42,323 nucleotides of DNA from Candidatus Thioglobus sp. (GCA_029936515.1 JAPYSK010000007.1:1-42323), one strand, 5' to 3'; shown: positions 10,728 to 21,141, counted from the stretch's first letter. The notes: generated by a model from the sequence alone, not told the origin. Made by a program: numbers and translations.

Positions 10728-13700
10728 ATGGATTCTATTTTAGATTTTTTAGTTAGGCAAAAAAAGTTTGCGCTGGTTTTTTCTCTTGCTTTTATCGCAA
10801 TTGGTGTTTTGTCAGTGGTTGGGATGCAGCGAGATCAGTTCCCAGCCGTTGACTTTGAAATTCTGGCTATAACAACTGCATATCCCGGTGCTTCCCCTGA
10901 AGATGTTGAGAAGAGTGTAACCAACGTAATTGAAAACGAGTTATTAAGTGTTGGAGGGATAAAAGAAATTACTTCTACTTCACGTGAGGGAATTTCAAGC
11001 ATCATTGTCACACTTGAGGCTGATTTAAAAGATGTTTTAACTGTCAAAAATGATGTTCGAAATGCCGTCAATCGCGTTAAAAGTTACCCAGAAGAGGTTA
11101 CAGACTTACCTCAAGTGTTTGACTTTAACGTAACTGAATTTCCCATAATTACTATTAATATCGACGGTGCAAATGGTGATTATCCCCTAGCCAGACAAAT
11201 TACAGATGATCTTGAAACTGCACTTCTAAAGATAAAAGGTGTCGCTTCTATAGATAAAAATGGCTATTTACAGAGTGAAATTCAGATTAAAGTTGATCCA
11301 GTTAAGCTTGACAAGTACAACATGTCAATTAACGAGGTTATATCAGCAATTTCGACTCGAAATTCTCGCTTCACTGTTGGTGGTAACAATCAAGAAAGTT
11401 TAGAGAAAAATATCGTCATTCTTTCAGAATTTAAAAGTATTGATGATATAAAAAATGTTGTAATTAAGTCTAGCTTTGATGGCCCAGTAATAAGGCTTAG
11501 GGACATCTCTGAGGTATTTAGGGGTGAAGAAGAAGAAACCTCAATCACTCGAATTAATGGAACTAAGGGCTTTATCCTTCAGGTCAAAAAAAATGATCAG
11601 GCAGATATCATTAGAACAGTCAAAAGGGTTAGAAAGCGTGTTTCTGAATTGCAAGAGAATTATCCTGATGATATAAATATTTTTTATACTGATGACTCTT
11701 CAGAAGCAGTTGAAAATAGACTCGATATCATTATCAAAAATGGCTACATTGGGCTTGCTTTAGTTTTAATTGTTTTGGGTATTTTTCTATCTATAAAGAC
11801 TGCTTTTTGGGTTGCTGTAAGTATTCCAGTGACACTCCTTGGAACTGTATTTGGACTTGGTCTAACAGGAAATACCATTAATCTAATTTCACTTTCTGGA
11901 TTTATTCTTGTGTTGGGTATTGTTGTCGATGATAGTATCGTTATTGCTGAAAGTATTCACTACTATAAATCCAAGGAAGGTAATCTATATAAAAATGTTG
12001 TAATTGGGTTAAAACGAGTCATTATGCCTGTTGTAACAACAATAATATCAACCATGCTTGTTATGTCTTCGTTTTTTCTCATGTCAGGCATTTTGGGTAA
12101 GTTTATTTACGTTTTACCAGTCGTTGTTATTTTTGCTCTTGGTATATCTTTTTTAGAAATTACTTTCGCTCTACCAGCCCACTTGGCAACAAAAAAAGTC
12201 GATAAACAAAGGACTTGGTTTATACCTGTAGAAAATTTTTACAATAGATGCATGCACTATGTCTTGAGGTGGAGATATTTAATTGTTCCTCTATTTATCG
12301 CTTTGCTTGTGTATTCATCATTTTTTGCATTAAAAAATATTCCTTTTAATTTATTTCCAACTAGAGGGGCAACAGTTATTTTTGCAAATGTTGAGGCTCC
12401 TAATGGAAGCTCAGCTGCCTATACTGAAAATATAGTTATTGAGGTTGAAAATATAATTGCTAATGAAATTGGTGAAGATCTCGATTCATTTACAAGTAAT
12501 ATTGGCAGCTACTTCACAAATGTTGCAAACATTGAAATTGCTTTAATTCCCACAAATGACAGAGAGAGAACAGCTGAAGATATGGAAGAAAAGCTTACAG
12601 CTTTAGTAGCAAATGTCGAAGGCGCCGAAAAAATTGATATATCTTTGCTTAGACCTGGACCACCGCAGGGATCAGACATTGAAGTTACTCTTGTTGCTGA
12701 AAATGATGCTCAGCGAAATTTGGCAGCAAATAGATTTGAAGAAATACTAAACGCTATAGATGGTGTCAATGATATAGATCGTAATGACGAGATTGGTAAG
12801 CCTCGAATCGAGACAGTGCTTGATTTTGATGAGATGGCTCGCTTTGGAGTTGATTACCAGTCAGTATACCGCCATCTTAGAACTGCATTTTCTGGATCCT
12901 ATGTAACAGATGTTACTATTGCTGGTCAGGAGGAAGATGTTAGAATTTATATAGGAAGTAATGACTATACTGAGAACTTTATTAAGAACGCTACCGTTAA
13001 AAATATTCAAGGTAACTCAATACCAATGAGCAAATTCTCAACTCTTAGAGAGATTGAAGGTGAACCTGATTACAACCATTTTGACGGGGATCGATCAATC
13101 AAATTAACAGCAAGTATTGATGACAAGGTAACAACTAAAACTAAAACTTTGAGCTTCGCTTTAGAGGAGTTAAATCTTGCAGTTGATTTTCCTCAAGTAT
13201 CCATTATTACTGCTGGTGGTGCACAAGAATCATTAGATTCCTTACAAGATTTTCTTAGGGCTTTTGTTGTAGCCATTATTGGCATTTTCCTTTTACTCGC
13301 AATACTCTTTAATTCATACTCACAACCTATGCTTGTATTGGCTGCTGTTCCATTCTCTTTGATTGGTGTAGTTTGGGCTTTTTATTTTCATGGTCAGCCA
13401 CTTAGCTTTTTTGCTTTAACAGGCTCATTAGCGTTGATGGGTGTAATCGTAAATGATTCCTTGGTGATGGTGAGCCACCTTAATTATATTAAAGAAAAGA
13501 GTGCCGCTTTAGAAGACAAGATTATTTGGATTGCTAGAGGCTCCAGAGACCGTCTAAGAGCTGTCGTACTAACAACTCTAACGACAATGGCCGGTGTTTT
13601 GCCACTTGCTTATGGTGTCGGCGGTACAGATTTATTCCTTCAGCCAATGGTTCTTGCTCTTGGTTATGGATTAATATTTGGAACAGTACTAACCCTAATA

Positions 13701-13793
13701 CTTCTACCTTGCATGTATCTGATGAACTATGACTTTATTAATATGCTCGGAAGAATTAAAACAAAGTACTCTAGAAAGAAAGCAGTTGTATAG
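10728..13793 (+). CDS. RND-family efflux permease (AcrB/HAE1-like)
   Basis: 1021 aa; GIVVDDSIVIAESI and GVIVNDSLVMVSHLN TM4/TM10-type motifs, DQFPAVDFEILAITTAYPGASPEDVEKSVT N-terminal porter domain. Confidence 0.93.
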   Translation: MDSILDFLVRQKKFALVFSLAFIAIGVLSVVGMQRDQFPAVDFEILAITTAYPGASPEDVEKSVTNVIENELLSVGGIKEITSTSREGISSIIVTLEADLKDVLTVKNDVRNAVNRVKSYPEEVTDLPQVFDFNVTEFPIITINIDGANGDYPLARQITDDLETALLKIKGVASIDKNGYLQSEIQIKVDPVKLDKYNMSINEVISAISTRNSRFTVGGNNQESLEKNIVILSEFKSIDDIKNVVIKSSFDGPVIRLRDISEVFRGEEEETSITRINGTKGFILQVKKNDQADIIRTVKRVRKRVSELQENYPDDINIFYTDDSSEAVENRLDIIIKNGYIGLALVLIVLGIFLSIKTAFWVAVSIPVTLLGTVFGLGLTGNTINLISLSGFILVLGIVVDDSIVIAESIHYYKSKEGNLYKNVVIGLKRVIMPVVTTIISTMLVMSSFFLMSGILGKFIYVLPVVVIFALGISFLEITFALPAHLATKKVDKQRTWFIPVENFYNRCMHYVLRWRYLIVPLFIALLVYSSFFALKNIPFNLFPTRGATVIFANVEAPNGSSAAYTENIVIEVENIIANEIGEDLDSFTSNIGSYFTNVANIEIALIPTNDRERTAEDMEEKLTALVANVEGAEKIDISLLRPGPPQGSDIEVTLVAENDAQRNLAANRFEEILNAIDGVNDIDRNDEIGKPRIETVLDFDEMARFGVDYQSVYRHLRTAFSGSYVTDVTIAGQEEDVRIYIGSNDYTENFIKNATVKNIQGNSIPMSKFSTLREIEGEPDYNHFDGDRSIKLTASIDDKVTTKTKTLSFALEELNLAVDFPQVSIITAGGAQESLDSLQDFLRAFVVAIIGIFLLLAILFNSYSQPMLVLAAVPFSLIGVVWAFYFHGQPLSFFALTGSLALMGVIVNDSLVMVSHLNYIKEKSAALEDKIIWIARGSRDRLRAVVLTTLTTMAGVLPLAYGVGGTDLFLQPMVLALGYGLIFGTVLTLILLPCMYLMNYDFINMLGRIKTKYSRKKAVV

Positions 13794-14387
13794 TTATTTA
13801 TTTTGAAGAGCTAAACGGATCAGTTGCTCTGTTGTGAGATCTTTGTCTTCAATTTTTGAAACCATCTTGTTGGCTTCTTTTGTTTTAAAGCCAAGAGACT
13901 GAAGTGCTTCAATAGCTTGTTTGGCATTTGGATTACTGCTCTGTCGAAATCCATTGGTTCTGCTATGACTACTGACTAGTTCTACTTTGCTAAGTCTATC
14001 TTGTAATTCAACTATGAGCTTCAGTGCAGTCTTTTTACCAATCCCAGGGGTTTTTGCTAAAAGATCTGAGTCTTCAGTGGCAATGCACTCAACAAGAGAG
14101 GTTACAGAAAGGTGCGACAATATTGCAAGTGCAACTTTTGGCCCTACACCGTTAACTCTTATTAATTCTCTAAAAATATTTTTTTCATCTTTTGATATAA
14201 ATCCAAATAGCGTATGAGCATCCTCTTTGATGCTGAGGTGTGTGAAAAGTAAAAGCTCATCATTCGAATTACCCAGCTCATAGAATGTTGACATTGGACA
14301 GAGTAATTCATAGCCAATACCACCAACCTCCATAAGGATTTCGGGTGGATTCTTACTAATTATTTGACCTTTAAGATGACCAATCAT
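13794..14387 (-). CDS. ruvA: Holliday junction branch migration protein RuvA
   Basis: [28 protein letters not shown] and [32 protein letters not shown] HhH motifs. The track starts at an upstream TTG; the ATG at 14387-14385 overlaps the leuD TGA as ATGA. Confidence 0.95.
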   Translation of the reverse strand: MIGHLKGQIISKNPPEILMEVGGIGYELLCPMSTFYELGNSNDELLLFTHLSIKEDAHTLFGFISKDEKNIFRELIRVNGVGPKVALAILSHLSVTSLVECIATEDSDLLAKTPGIGKKTALKLIVELQDRLSKVELVSSHSRTNGFRQSSNPNAKQAIEALQSLGFKTKEANKMVSKIEDKDLTTEQLIRLALQNK

Positions 14388-14998
14388 AGCCAAGGGAACT
14401 TGTTAAAGTGTTCTGTCTCAAAAGAACGTATTTGATTTTCATATTGCAATGTTAAACCAATATCATCAAGACCATTAAGAAGTCTACGTTTTCTCTCAGC
14501 GTCAACATCAAAATTAAATATCTGGTTCTGTGTTTTAACAGTTTGATCCTCAAGATTGATAGCTATATTACCGCTATATTTAAATAAATCATCAACAATT
14601 TCATGACTTAAAACAATCGGAAGAATACCATTTTTAAAGCAATTGTTATAGAATATATCTGCAAAGCTAGGTGCAATAATAGCACGAAATCCAAAATCCT
14701 CTAGAGCCCAAGGGGCATGCTCTCTAGAAGAGCCACAACCAAAGTTTCTTCTTGTTAAAAGAATTTGAGCGCCTGAATATTTTGGATTGTTTAAAACAAA
14801 GTCAGTATTAATTGGGCGTATTGAATTATCCATTCCAACTTCACCGTGATCTAGATAACGCCATTCATCAAATAAGTTAGGTCCGAAGCCGCTTCTTTTT
14901 ATTGATTTTAAGAATTGTTTTGGAATGATAGCATCAGTGTCAATATTTGCTCGATCTAGGGGCATAGCAATAGAGCTTAATGAGGTAAATTTTTTCAT
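14384..14998 (-). CDS. leuD: 3-isopropylmalate dehydratase small subunit
   Basis: [28 protein letters not shown] and [16 protein letters not shown] motifs. Confidence 0.97.
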   Translation of the reverse strand: MKKFTSLSSIAMPLDRANIDTDAIIPKQFLKSIKRSGFGPNLFDEWRYLDHGEVGMDNSIRPINTDFVLNNPKYSGAQILLTRRNFGCGSSREHAPWALEDFGFRAIIAPSFADIFYNNCFKNGILPIVLSHEIVDDLFKYSGNIAINLEDQTVKTQNQIFNFDVDAERKRRLLNGLDDIGLTLQYENQIRSFETEHFNKFPWL

Positions 14999-16398
14999 GA
15001 ATCTACTCCTGAAAAATGACCTGTAATCGCACTCGCTGCAGCAATAGCTGGGCTAACTAGATGGGTGAATGAGCCTTGGCCTTGTCTGCCTTCAAAATTC
15101 CTATTCGAGGTGCTTGCACATCTCTCTCCAGGCTCTAATTTATCTGCATTCATTGCAAGGCACATTGAACATCCGGGCTCTCGCCATTCAAATCCTGCGT
15201 CTTTAAAAATTTGATCGAGACCTTCAGCTTCAGCCTGCTGTTTGACGAGCCCAGAACCTGGTACGACAAGTGCAAGTTTTATATTGTCAGCAATTTTTTT
15301 ACCTTTGGCAACTGAAGCTGCTATGCGCAAGTCTTCAATCCTTGAGTTTGTGCAGGAACCTATAAAAACTTTATCTATTGCAACTGAACTTAATGAAGTA
15401 TTGGGTTCTAGTTGAATATATTTTAGTGCGTTACGAATACTTTCCGCTTTTACTTGGTCTTTTTCTTTTTCTGGGTCAGGTGTTGAACCATTTATATCAA
15501 CCACCATTTCAGGTGATGTACCCCAAGTTACTTGAGGTTTAATTATGCTTGCGTCTATTACAATTGATTCATCAAAATGTGCATCATCATCGCTATGTAA
15601 CGTCTTCCAATACTCTAAAGCTAAGTCCCAATTCTTATCTATAGGTGCAAAAGGTCTCCCCTTAACGTAATCAACGGTCTTATCATCTACTGCAACTATT
15701 CCAACCTTTGCTCCTGCTTCAATTGACATATTACATAGGGTCATCCTGCCTTCTATACTCATAGATTGAATAGCAGTACCACAAAACTCAATTGCAAATC
15801 CAGTTCCACCCGCAGTACCAATTTTTCCAATTACATATAGTGCCAGATCTTTAGCACTAATATTGTCATCTAAATCACCATTAAATTCAATTTTCATATT
15901 TTTAGCTTTGTTCTGCCATAGGCAACCTGTTGCAAGAACATGCTCGACTTCTGAGGTGCCAATACCAAAAGCTAAGGCACCTAGGGCGCCATGTGTTGTT
16001 GTATGGGAATCGCCACATACAATACTCATTCCTGGAAGTGTTACACCTTGCTCAGGACCAATAACATGAACAATACCTTGACGAATGTCATTCATTTGGA
16101 TTTCATTAATATCGAAGGTTTTACAATTCTTATCTAAGGTTTCAACTTGAAGCCTAGAGACGGGATCGGTAATACTGCTTACACCACTTGATCTCTCAGT
16201 TGTTGGCACATTATGATCAGGCACTGCTAAGTTTGACTTGTTACGCCATAGTTTTCTTCCTGAAAGTGTAAGACCTTCAAAAGCCTGGGGCGAAGTGACT
16301 TCATGAATGAGCTGGCGATCAATATATATAAGAGTTGCACCATCCTGTTCTCGAACTATATGAGCACTCATTAGTTTGTCGTAAAGTGTTTCAGCCAT
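14995..16398 (-). CDS. leuC: 3-isopropylmalate dehydratase large subunit
   Basis: [42 protein letters not shown] and [11 protein letters not shown] Fe-S motifs. Confidence 0.97.
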   Translation of the reverse strand: MAETLYDKLMSAHIVREQDGATLIYIDRQLIHEVTSPQAFEGLTLSGRKLWRNKSNLAVPDHNVPTTERSSGVSSITDPVSRLQVETLDKNCKTFDINEIQMNDIRQGIVHVIGPEQGVTLPGMSIVCGDSHTTTHGALGALAFGIGTSEVEHVLATGCLWQNKAKNMKIEFNGDLDDNISAKDLALYVIGKIGTAGGTGFAIEFCGTAIQSMSIEGRMTLCNMSIEAGAKVGIVAVDDKTVDYVKGRPFAPIDKNWDLALEYWKTLHSDDDAHFDESIVIDASIIKPQVTWGTSPEMVVDINGSTPDPEKEKDQVKAESIRNALKYIQLEPNTSLSSVAIDKVFIGSCTNSRIEDLRIAASVAKGKKIADNIKLALVVPGSGLVKQQAEAEGLDQIFKDAGFEWREPGCSMCLAMNADKLEPGERCASTSNRNFEGRQGQGSFTHLVSPAIAAASAITGHFSGVDS

Positions 16399-16535
16399 TA
16401 TTACTAAGTAATACTTGATAAAATGACTATTTTACATTTCTAACTCAACCTCAATTATAGAAATATATTAACAAGTATCTATATTGCTAGGAGGTTGTTT
16501 GATATTTAAATTTAATGGTTAAGGTTTTATAGTTT

Positions 16536-18308
16536 ATGTGTGGTATTTGTGGTCAGCTTAGATTTGATGGAGACACGCCTTCTTCAGAATCTTTAGACAA
16601 TATGATGAACAAGCTTGCAAGAAGAGGGCCAGATTCAAATGGAAAGTGGCTTGAGGGTAAGATTGGTTTTGGACATCAACGATTAAGTATTATTGATTTG
16701 TCAAGGTCTGGCTCTCAGCCAATGATAGATAATCTTCTAAAATTGACTTTAGTATTTAACGGTACAATTTATAACTATAAACAACTCCGTTCAAGATTAA
16801 TTAGTAAGGGCTATTCATTTTTTTCGAGTTCTGATACTGAAGTCATCATTAAGGCATATCATTACTGGGGAGAGGATTGTGTTAATCACTTAGATGGTAT
16901 GTTTGCTTTTGCAATTTGGGATAAACCCTCCAAGAAACTTTTTATCGCTAGAGATAGAATGGGCATTAAGCCTCTTTACTATAATTTAACTAATAAAGCT
17001 TTTACTTTTGCTTCAAACTCACAAGCATTATTAACTCAAGGTCTTGATAAAAGTGTAAACCCTATTGCTTTACAACAACAACTATCTCTTCATGGTGTTG
17101 TTCCAGCTCCAAATACTATTATTAATGGAATTAAGAAATTAAAACCTGGTACATATATTGTATTAAGTGAAAAAGGAGATATAAAGGAACAAACCTATTG
17201 GCATCCTAGCGCAACTAGGCCTGAAGGTAATGTTTCAGAGGAAGATTATATTGCTAGAACTCATGAACTGCTTACTGCAGCAGTAACTAAAAGGATGGAT
17301 GCTTCAGATGTTCCTATAGGTGTTTTACTATCTGGAGGTTTAGATTCTTCACTTATTGTTGCGTTACTTAAAGAAGCAGGTCATAGAGATATTCGTACTT
17401 TTTCTATTGGATTTGAAGATATTGATGATGAGTCTGGGAGTGAGTTTGAGTATTCAGATCAAGTAGTATCTAAATTTAAAACTGATCATAAAAAGTATCT
17501 ATTAAGCAATCAAGAGGTATTGCCTAGATTGTCAGAAGCAGTAATGAATATGTCTGAGCCAATGGTTGGACAAGATGCAATAGCCTTTTACTTGCTCTCT
17601 GAACAGGTCTCAAAACATTCTAAAGTTGTTTTATCTGGGCAAGGCGCAGATGAAGCTTTTGCTGGTTATTTTTGGTATCCTAGAATGGCTAAAGAGCATG
17701 GCGATGAAATTGAAAGCTTTTCCAAGCACTATGTTGATAGATCTCACGATGAGTATTTGCAAACTGTCATGCCAATTTATCAAGGAGAAAACCATACTCA
17801 TAAATGGTTAAGTAAGGAATTTTTAAAGCCAGGCGCAGACTCTTTTATAGACAAAGTATTTCGTACTGATATTACAAGATTGGTTGTTGATGACCCTGTA
17901 AAACGAGTAGATAATATGACTATGGCATGGGGTCTTGAGGCAAGGGTTCCCTTTATGGATACTGAGCTTGTGGAGTGGGCTTTGAAAATACCACCCTCTC
18001 TGAAAATGAGAGAAGAGGGAAAGTATCCCCTCAAGAAAATTGCACGAGAACTTTTACCTAGCTCAGTAATTGATCGAAAGAAGGGTTATTTTCCAATGCC
18101 AGCATTGAAGTATATTCAGGGTGATTTCTTGGAATTTATGTCTGATATACTTTTGTCTAGCTCTTGTCTTAATAGGGGAATTTTTGATCAGAAATATATT
18201 AATAAGGTGATTAATTCCCCGAGAGATTATATGACTTCATTAAATGGCTCAAGGTTGTGGCATTTAGCATTGCTTGAGTTTTGGATGCAAATTAATGTAG
18301 ATAGTTAA
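16536..18308 (+). CDS. Class II glutamine amidotransferase / asparagine-synthase-like protein, resembling the N-acetylglutaminylglutamine (NAGGN) amidotransferase subfamily
   Basis: MCGICGQLRFDG with Cys2 nucleophile, RRGPDSNGKW, SGGLDSSLIVALL PPi loop, SGQGADEAFAGY, DPVKRVDNMTMAWGLEARVPFMD, IDRKKGYFPMPALKY. Subfamily assigned from remembered family motifs, not from a search. Confidence 0.85.
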   Translation: MCGICGQLRFDGDTPSSESLDNMMNKLARRGPDSNGKWLEGKIGFGHQRLSIIDLSRSGSQPMIDNLLKLTLVFNGTIYNYKQLRSRLISKGYSFFSSSDTEVIIKAYHYWGEDCVNHLDGMFAFAIWDKPSKKLFIARDRMGIKPLYYNLTNKAFTFASNSQALLTQGLDKSVNPIALQQQLSLHGVVPAPNTIINGIKKLKPGTYIVLSEKGDIKEQTYWHPSATRPEGNVSEEDYIARTHELLTAAVTKRMDASDVPIGVLLSGGLDSSLIVALLKEAGHRDIRTFSIGFEDIDDESGSEFEYSDQVVSKFKTDHKKYLLSNQEVLPRLSEAVMNMSEPMVGQDAIAFYLLSEQVSKHSKVVLSGQGADEAFAGYFWYPRMAKEHGDEIESFSKHYVDRSHDEYLQTVMPIYQGENHTHKWLSKEFLKPGADSFIDKVFRTDITRLVVDDPVKRVDNMTMAWGLEARVPFMDTELVEWALKIPPSLKMREEGKYPLKKIARELLPSSVIDRKKGYFPMPALKYIQGDFLEFMSDILLSSSCLNRGIFDQKYINKVINSPRDYMTSLNGSRLWHLALLEFWMQINVDS

Positions 18309-18311
18309 GTT

Positions 18312-18749
18312 ATGGAAAAAATTGTAATATATACAGATGGTGGATGTCGAGGTAACCCAGGAATTGGGGGGTGGGGAGTGTGGCTTCGCTATAAAGATCA
18401 TGACAAAAAACTAAAAGGATCTGAGTTAAATACAACCAACAATAAAATGGAGCTTACTGCATCAATTAGAGCTTTAGAAGTTCTTAAGTCAAGTGACATT
18501 ATCGTTGATTTGTATACTGATTCAAAGTATGTTATTCAAGGTATTAATGAGTGGATTGATGGCTGGAAAGCAAAGGGTTGGAAAACTGCTAATAAAAAAC
18601 CAGTAAAAAATGTTGATCTCTGGAAACGTTTAGATACTCTCAATCAAGAGTTTTCGGTAAATTGGCATTGGGTTAAAGGGCATAGTGATGACCCAGGAAA
18701 TGACATGGCTGACCTTCTAGCAAACCAGGCGATGGATGAAATTAGTTAG
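18312..18749 (+). CDS. rnhA: Ribonuclease HI
   Basis: [57 protein letters not shown]. Confidence 0.97.
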   Translation: MEKIVIYTDGGCRGNPGIGGWGVWLRYKDHDKKLKGSELNTTNNKMELTASIRALEVLKSSDIIVDLYTDSKYVIQGINEWIDGWKAKGWKTANKKPVKNVDLWKRLDTLNQEFSVNWHWVKGHSDDPGNDMADLLANQAMDEIS

Positions 18750-19545
18750 TATTTACTAACTCGGGGTGTTCAAGATAGTCTAGCTCTGTTTGGCTGAAGT
18801 TTGATAAAAGTCTTGCTTCAGTGTTAAAAGGTCCTCGCAAATTTGAACCGATATGTTTTTTAATCAATGAATCAAATGTTTTGATTGAATCTATATCTCT
18901 CTCACTGCATAGATTTTGATACCAGTAGTTCCCAATCTTTACATGTCCAATTTCATCACGAAAAATAATATCCAAAATTCCAACCATTTCATTAAACTTT
19001 GAGTGTTTAAACTTGTTTTTAATGCTAGGGGTGACATCTAATCCGCGAGCTTCCAGGACTCTCGGAACTAGAGCCATTCTGGATAAAACATCATAGTCAG
19101 TGTCGACAGTCATTTGCCATAAACCATTATGGGCATCAAAGTCACCATAATCATAACCAAGCGTTTGAAGATACTCTCTTAAAAGAGAAAAATGTATTGT
19201 CTCTTCAGTAGCAACCTTTATCCAATCAATATAAAACTGAATGGGCATCTCCTGAAATCTATATATCGCATCTAAAGCCAAATTAATCGAATTAAACTCA
19301 ATATGACAGATGGCATGAATATTTTTTATCATCCCAAGTTCTGACCGGTCACGCTTCGGAGAACCTTTAAAGTTAACTAAATTCGGTTTTATAGGCCTAC
19401 CAGGAATTAATATCTTTTTAATAGTGAATTTAGAATTAACATTATTATTTGAAATATGATAATTCAATAACTCGTTTGTTAAACGAATTTTTTCATCGAT
19501 CTCGTTGCACATAAGAGCTTCATAGGCTAGCTTAAAGAGTGACAT
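18742..19545 (-). CDS. DUF455-family ferritin-like protein
   Basis: Ferritin-like Glu/His ligand series: [56 protein letters not shown]. Confidence 0.82.
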   Translation of the reverse strand: MSLFKLAYEALMCNEIDEKIRLTNELLNYHISNNNVNSKFTIKKILIPGRPIKPNLVNFKGSPKRDRSELGMIKNIHAICHIEFNSINLALDAIYRFQEMPIQFYIDWIKVATEETIHFSLLREYLQTLGYDYGDFDAHNGLWQMTVDTDYDVLSRMALVPRVLEARGLDVTPSIKNKFKHSKFNEMVGILDIIFRDEIGHVKIGNYWYQNLCSERDIDSIKTFDSLIKKHIGSNLRGPFNTEARLLSNFSQTELDYLEHPELVNTN

Positions 19546-20062
19546 AAGATCCTGAAGATAAATTACCTAAATTCCATTGATCAATACTTGTTCGTATTAG
19601 TCTTAAGGTGGGGAAGCCAACGCTCGCAGTCATTCTTCTAACTTGACGATTTTTGCCTTCAATAATTGAAAGCTCAATCCATGATGTGGGAATGTTTTTT
19701 CTAACTCTAATCGGAGGCGATCTTGTCCAAAGCCAACTTGGCTCTTCAATTTTTTTAACAGTTGCAGGCTTAGTAATTCCATCTTTAAGCTTAACACCCT
19801 TCTCAAGAGTATTGATTGCAGTATCATTAATTTCACCTTCGACCTGAACAACATAGGTTTTGGTTTTGTTATATTTTGGGTGAGATATTTTATTTTGGAG
19901 CTTCCCGTCATCAGTCAATATAACCAAACCTTCAGAATCTTTGTCAAGCCTTCCCACTGGATAGATATTAGGTATATCAATATACTCTGCAAGTGTTTTT
20001 TCATCTCCACTGAATTGACAAATAACACCAAAAGGTTTGTTTAGAGCAATAATTTTAGCCAT
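19532..20062 (-). CDS. rRNA pseudouridine synthase (RluE/RsuA family)
   Basis: LNKPFGVICQFSG, YPVGRLDKDSEGLVILTDDG, EGKNRQVRRMTASVGFPTLRLIR. Start placed at [10 protein letters not shown] (cat at 20060-20062), inside the track ORF. Confidence 0.9.
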   Translation of the reverse strand: MAKIIALNKPFGVICQFSGDEKTLAEYIDIPNIYPVGRLDKDSEGLVILTDDGKLQNKISHPKYNKTKTYVVQVEGEINDTAINTLEKGVKLKDGITKPATVKKIEEPSWLWTRSPPIRVRKNIPTSWIELSIIEGKNRQVRRMTASVGFPTLRLIRTSIDQWNLGNLSSGSYVTL

Positions 20063-20486
20063 AAATATATTTTGCTCTTGCAACAAAGGCATCCAATTGT
20101 GAATTGGCTATGCTTTTAAAGATAGGAGAAAGTGCCATATCAATGACCATTGATTTAAATTTAAATTGAAGAGTTAAGTGGACTTTTGAAGCATTTTCAC
20201 CAAGAGTTTCAAAGCGCCATTCGCCTGAGAGTTCATCAAAAGGACCATCAAGTAACTGCATTTCTATGGATTTATAAGGAGTTAAAGTATTTAGTGTTGA
20301 AAATGACTGTTTAAGGCCTCCTTGATTAATCTGAACTGAGGCAGTGATTTGATCGTCAGATTGATTTAAAATAGAGGAGGAATCACACCAGTTTAAGAAT
20401 TGAGAGTAGTCATCGATATTATTAACTAGCTCAAACATCTGCTGAGGTGTGTATGGAACAATCGCACTTTTTGAAATATGATGCAT
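20055..20486 (-). CDS. ratA: RatA / START-like coenzyme Q-binding family protein
   Basis: [34 protein letters not shown], typical RatA N-terminus; 143 aa; adjacent to smpB. Confidence 0.93.
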   Translation of the reverse strand: MHHISKSAIVPYTPQQMFELVNNIDDYSQFLNWCDSSSILNQSDDQITASVQINQGGLKQSFSTLNTLTPYKSIEMQLLDGPFDELSGEWRFETLGENASKVHLTLQFKFKSMVIDMALSPIFKSIANSQLDAFVARAKYIYG

Positions 20487-20961
20487 GGCAAAAAATAAAA
20501 AAGATAATTCAAATACTATTGCTCTAAATAAAAAAGCAAGGCATGACTATTTTATCGAACAAAGCTTAGAAGCTGGCCTAAGTTTACAGGGATGGGAAGT
20601 CAAAAGCCTTAGGGATAATAAAGTGCAAATAAAAGAAAGCTATGTCATCTATAAAAACAATGAGCTCTTTCTTTTTGGTGCACATATATCGCCGCTTAAT
20701 TCGGCCTCAAGTCATGTAGAATGTGATCCAATAAGAACCAGAAAATTATTACTAAACAGAATCGAAATTAATCGCTTGCGAGAAAAAATAACTCAGAAAG
20801 GTGCTACAGTTGTTCCTTTAAAAATGTACTGGGCAAGAGGTCGAGTGAAATTAGAGATTGGAATAGCCAAAGGAAAAAAAGCTCATGACAAGCGTCAAGA
20901 TATCAAAGAAAGGGATTGGAAATTGGAAAAAGCGAGGGCATTGAAGGATAGTAATCGTTAA
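20485..20961 (+). CDS. smpB: SsrA (tmRNA)-binding protein SmpB
   Basis: [43 protein letters not shown] and [17 protein letters not shown]. Confidence 0.97.
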   Translation: MAKNKKDNSNTIALNKKARHDYFIEQSLEAGLSLQGWEVKSLRDNKVQIKESYVIYKNNELFLFGAHISPLNSASSHVECDPIRTRKLLLNRIEINRLREKITQKGATVVPLKMYWARGRVKLEIGIAKGKKAHDKRQDIKERDWKLEKARALKDSNR

Positions 20962-20983
20962 ATTACAAAAATTATTTTGTAAT
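20962..20983 (+). terminator. AT-rich hairpin directly after the smpB stop, possible weak terminator
   Basis: ATTACAAAA-ATTA-TTTTGTAAT: 9-bp stem, 4-nt loop, followed by TATTTTC. Confidence 0.4.
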
Positions 20984-21141
20984 TATTTTCAAATAACTTT
21001 ATTTTGATAGTACAATGAATCTCAGATACAGCGTTGGAGGCAGATGGTTTCTTTTGATTCTTTCCTCCTGAAAAGGTGTAAAAGTTGACCTCTTTCGCTT
21101 TATCTTTTTTGTTTAACAAACTTTTATTGGAGAGAATTAAA

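Noticed and set aside
19630-19911. 93-aa - strand ORF within the rluE-like gene
   Set aside because: Alternate frame of a well supported CDS.
20055-20961. RatA-SmpB neighbours as a toxin-antitoxin system
   Set aside because: RatA is a widespread START-like protein commonly beside smpB; there is no antitoxin-like gene here, so I treat it as housekeeping.
20962-21141. tmRNA (ssrA) gene next to smpB
   Set aside because: No tRNA-like ends, CCA terminus or tag-peptide reading frame seen in the interval.
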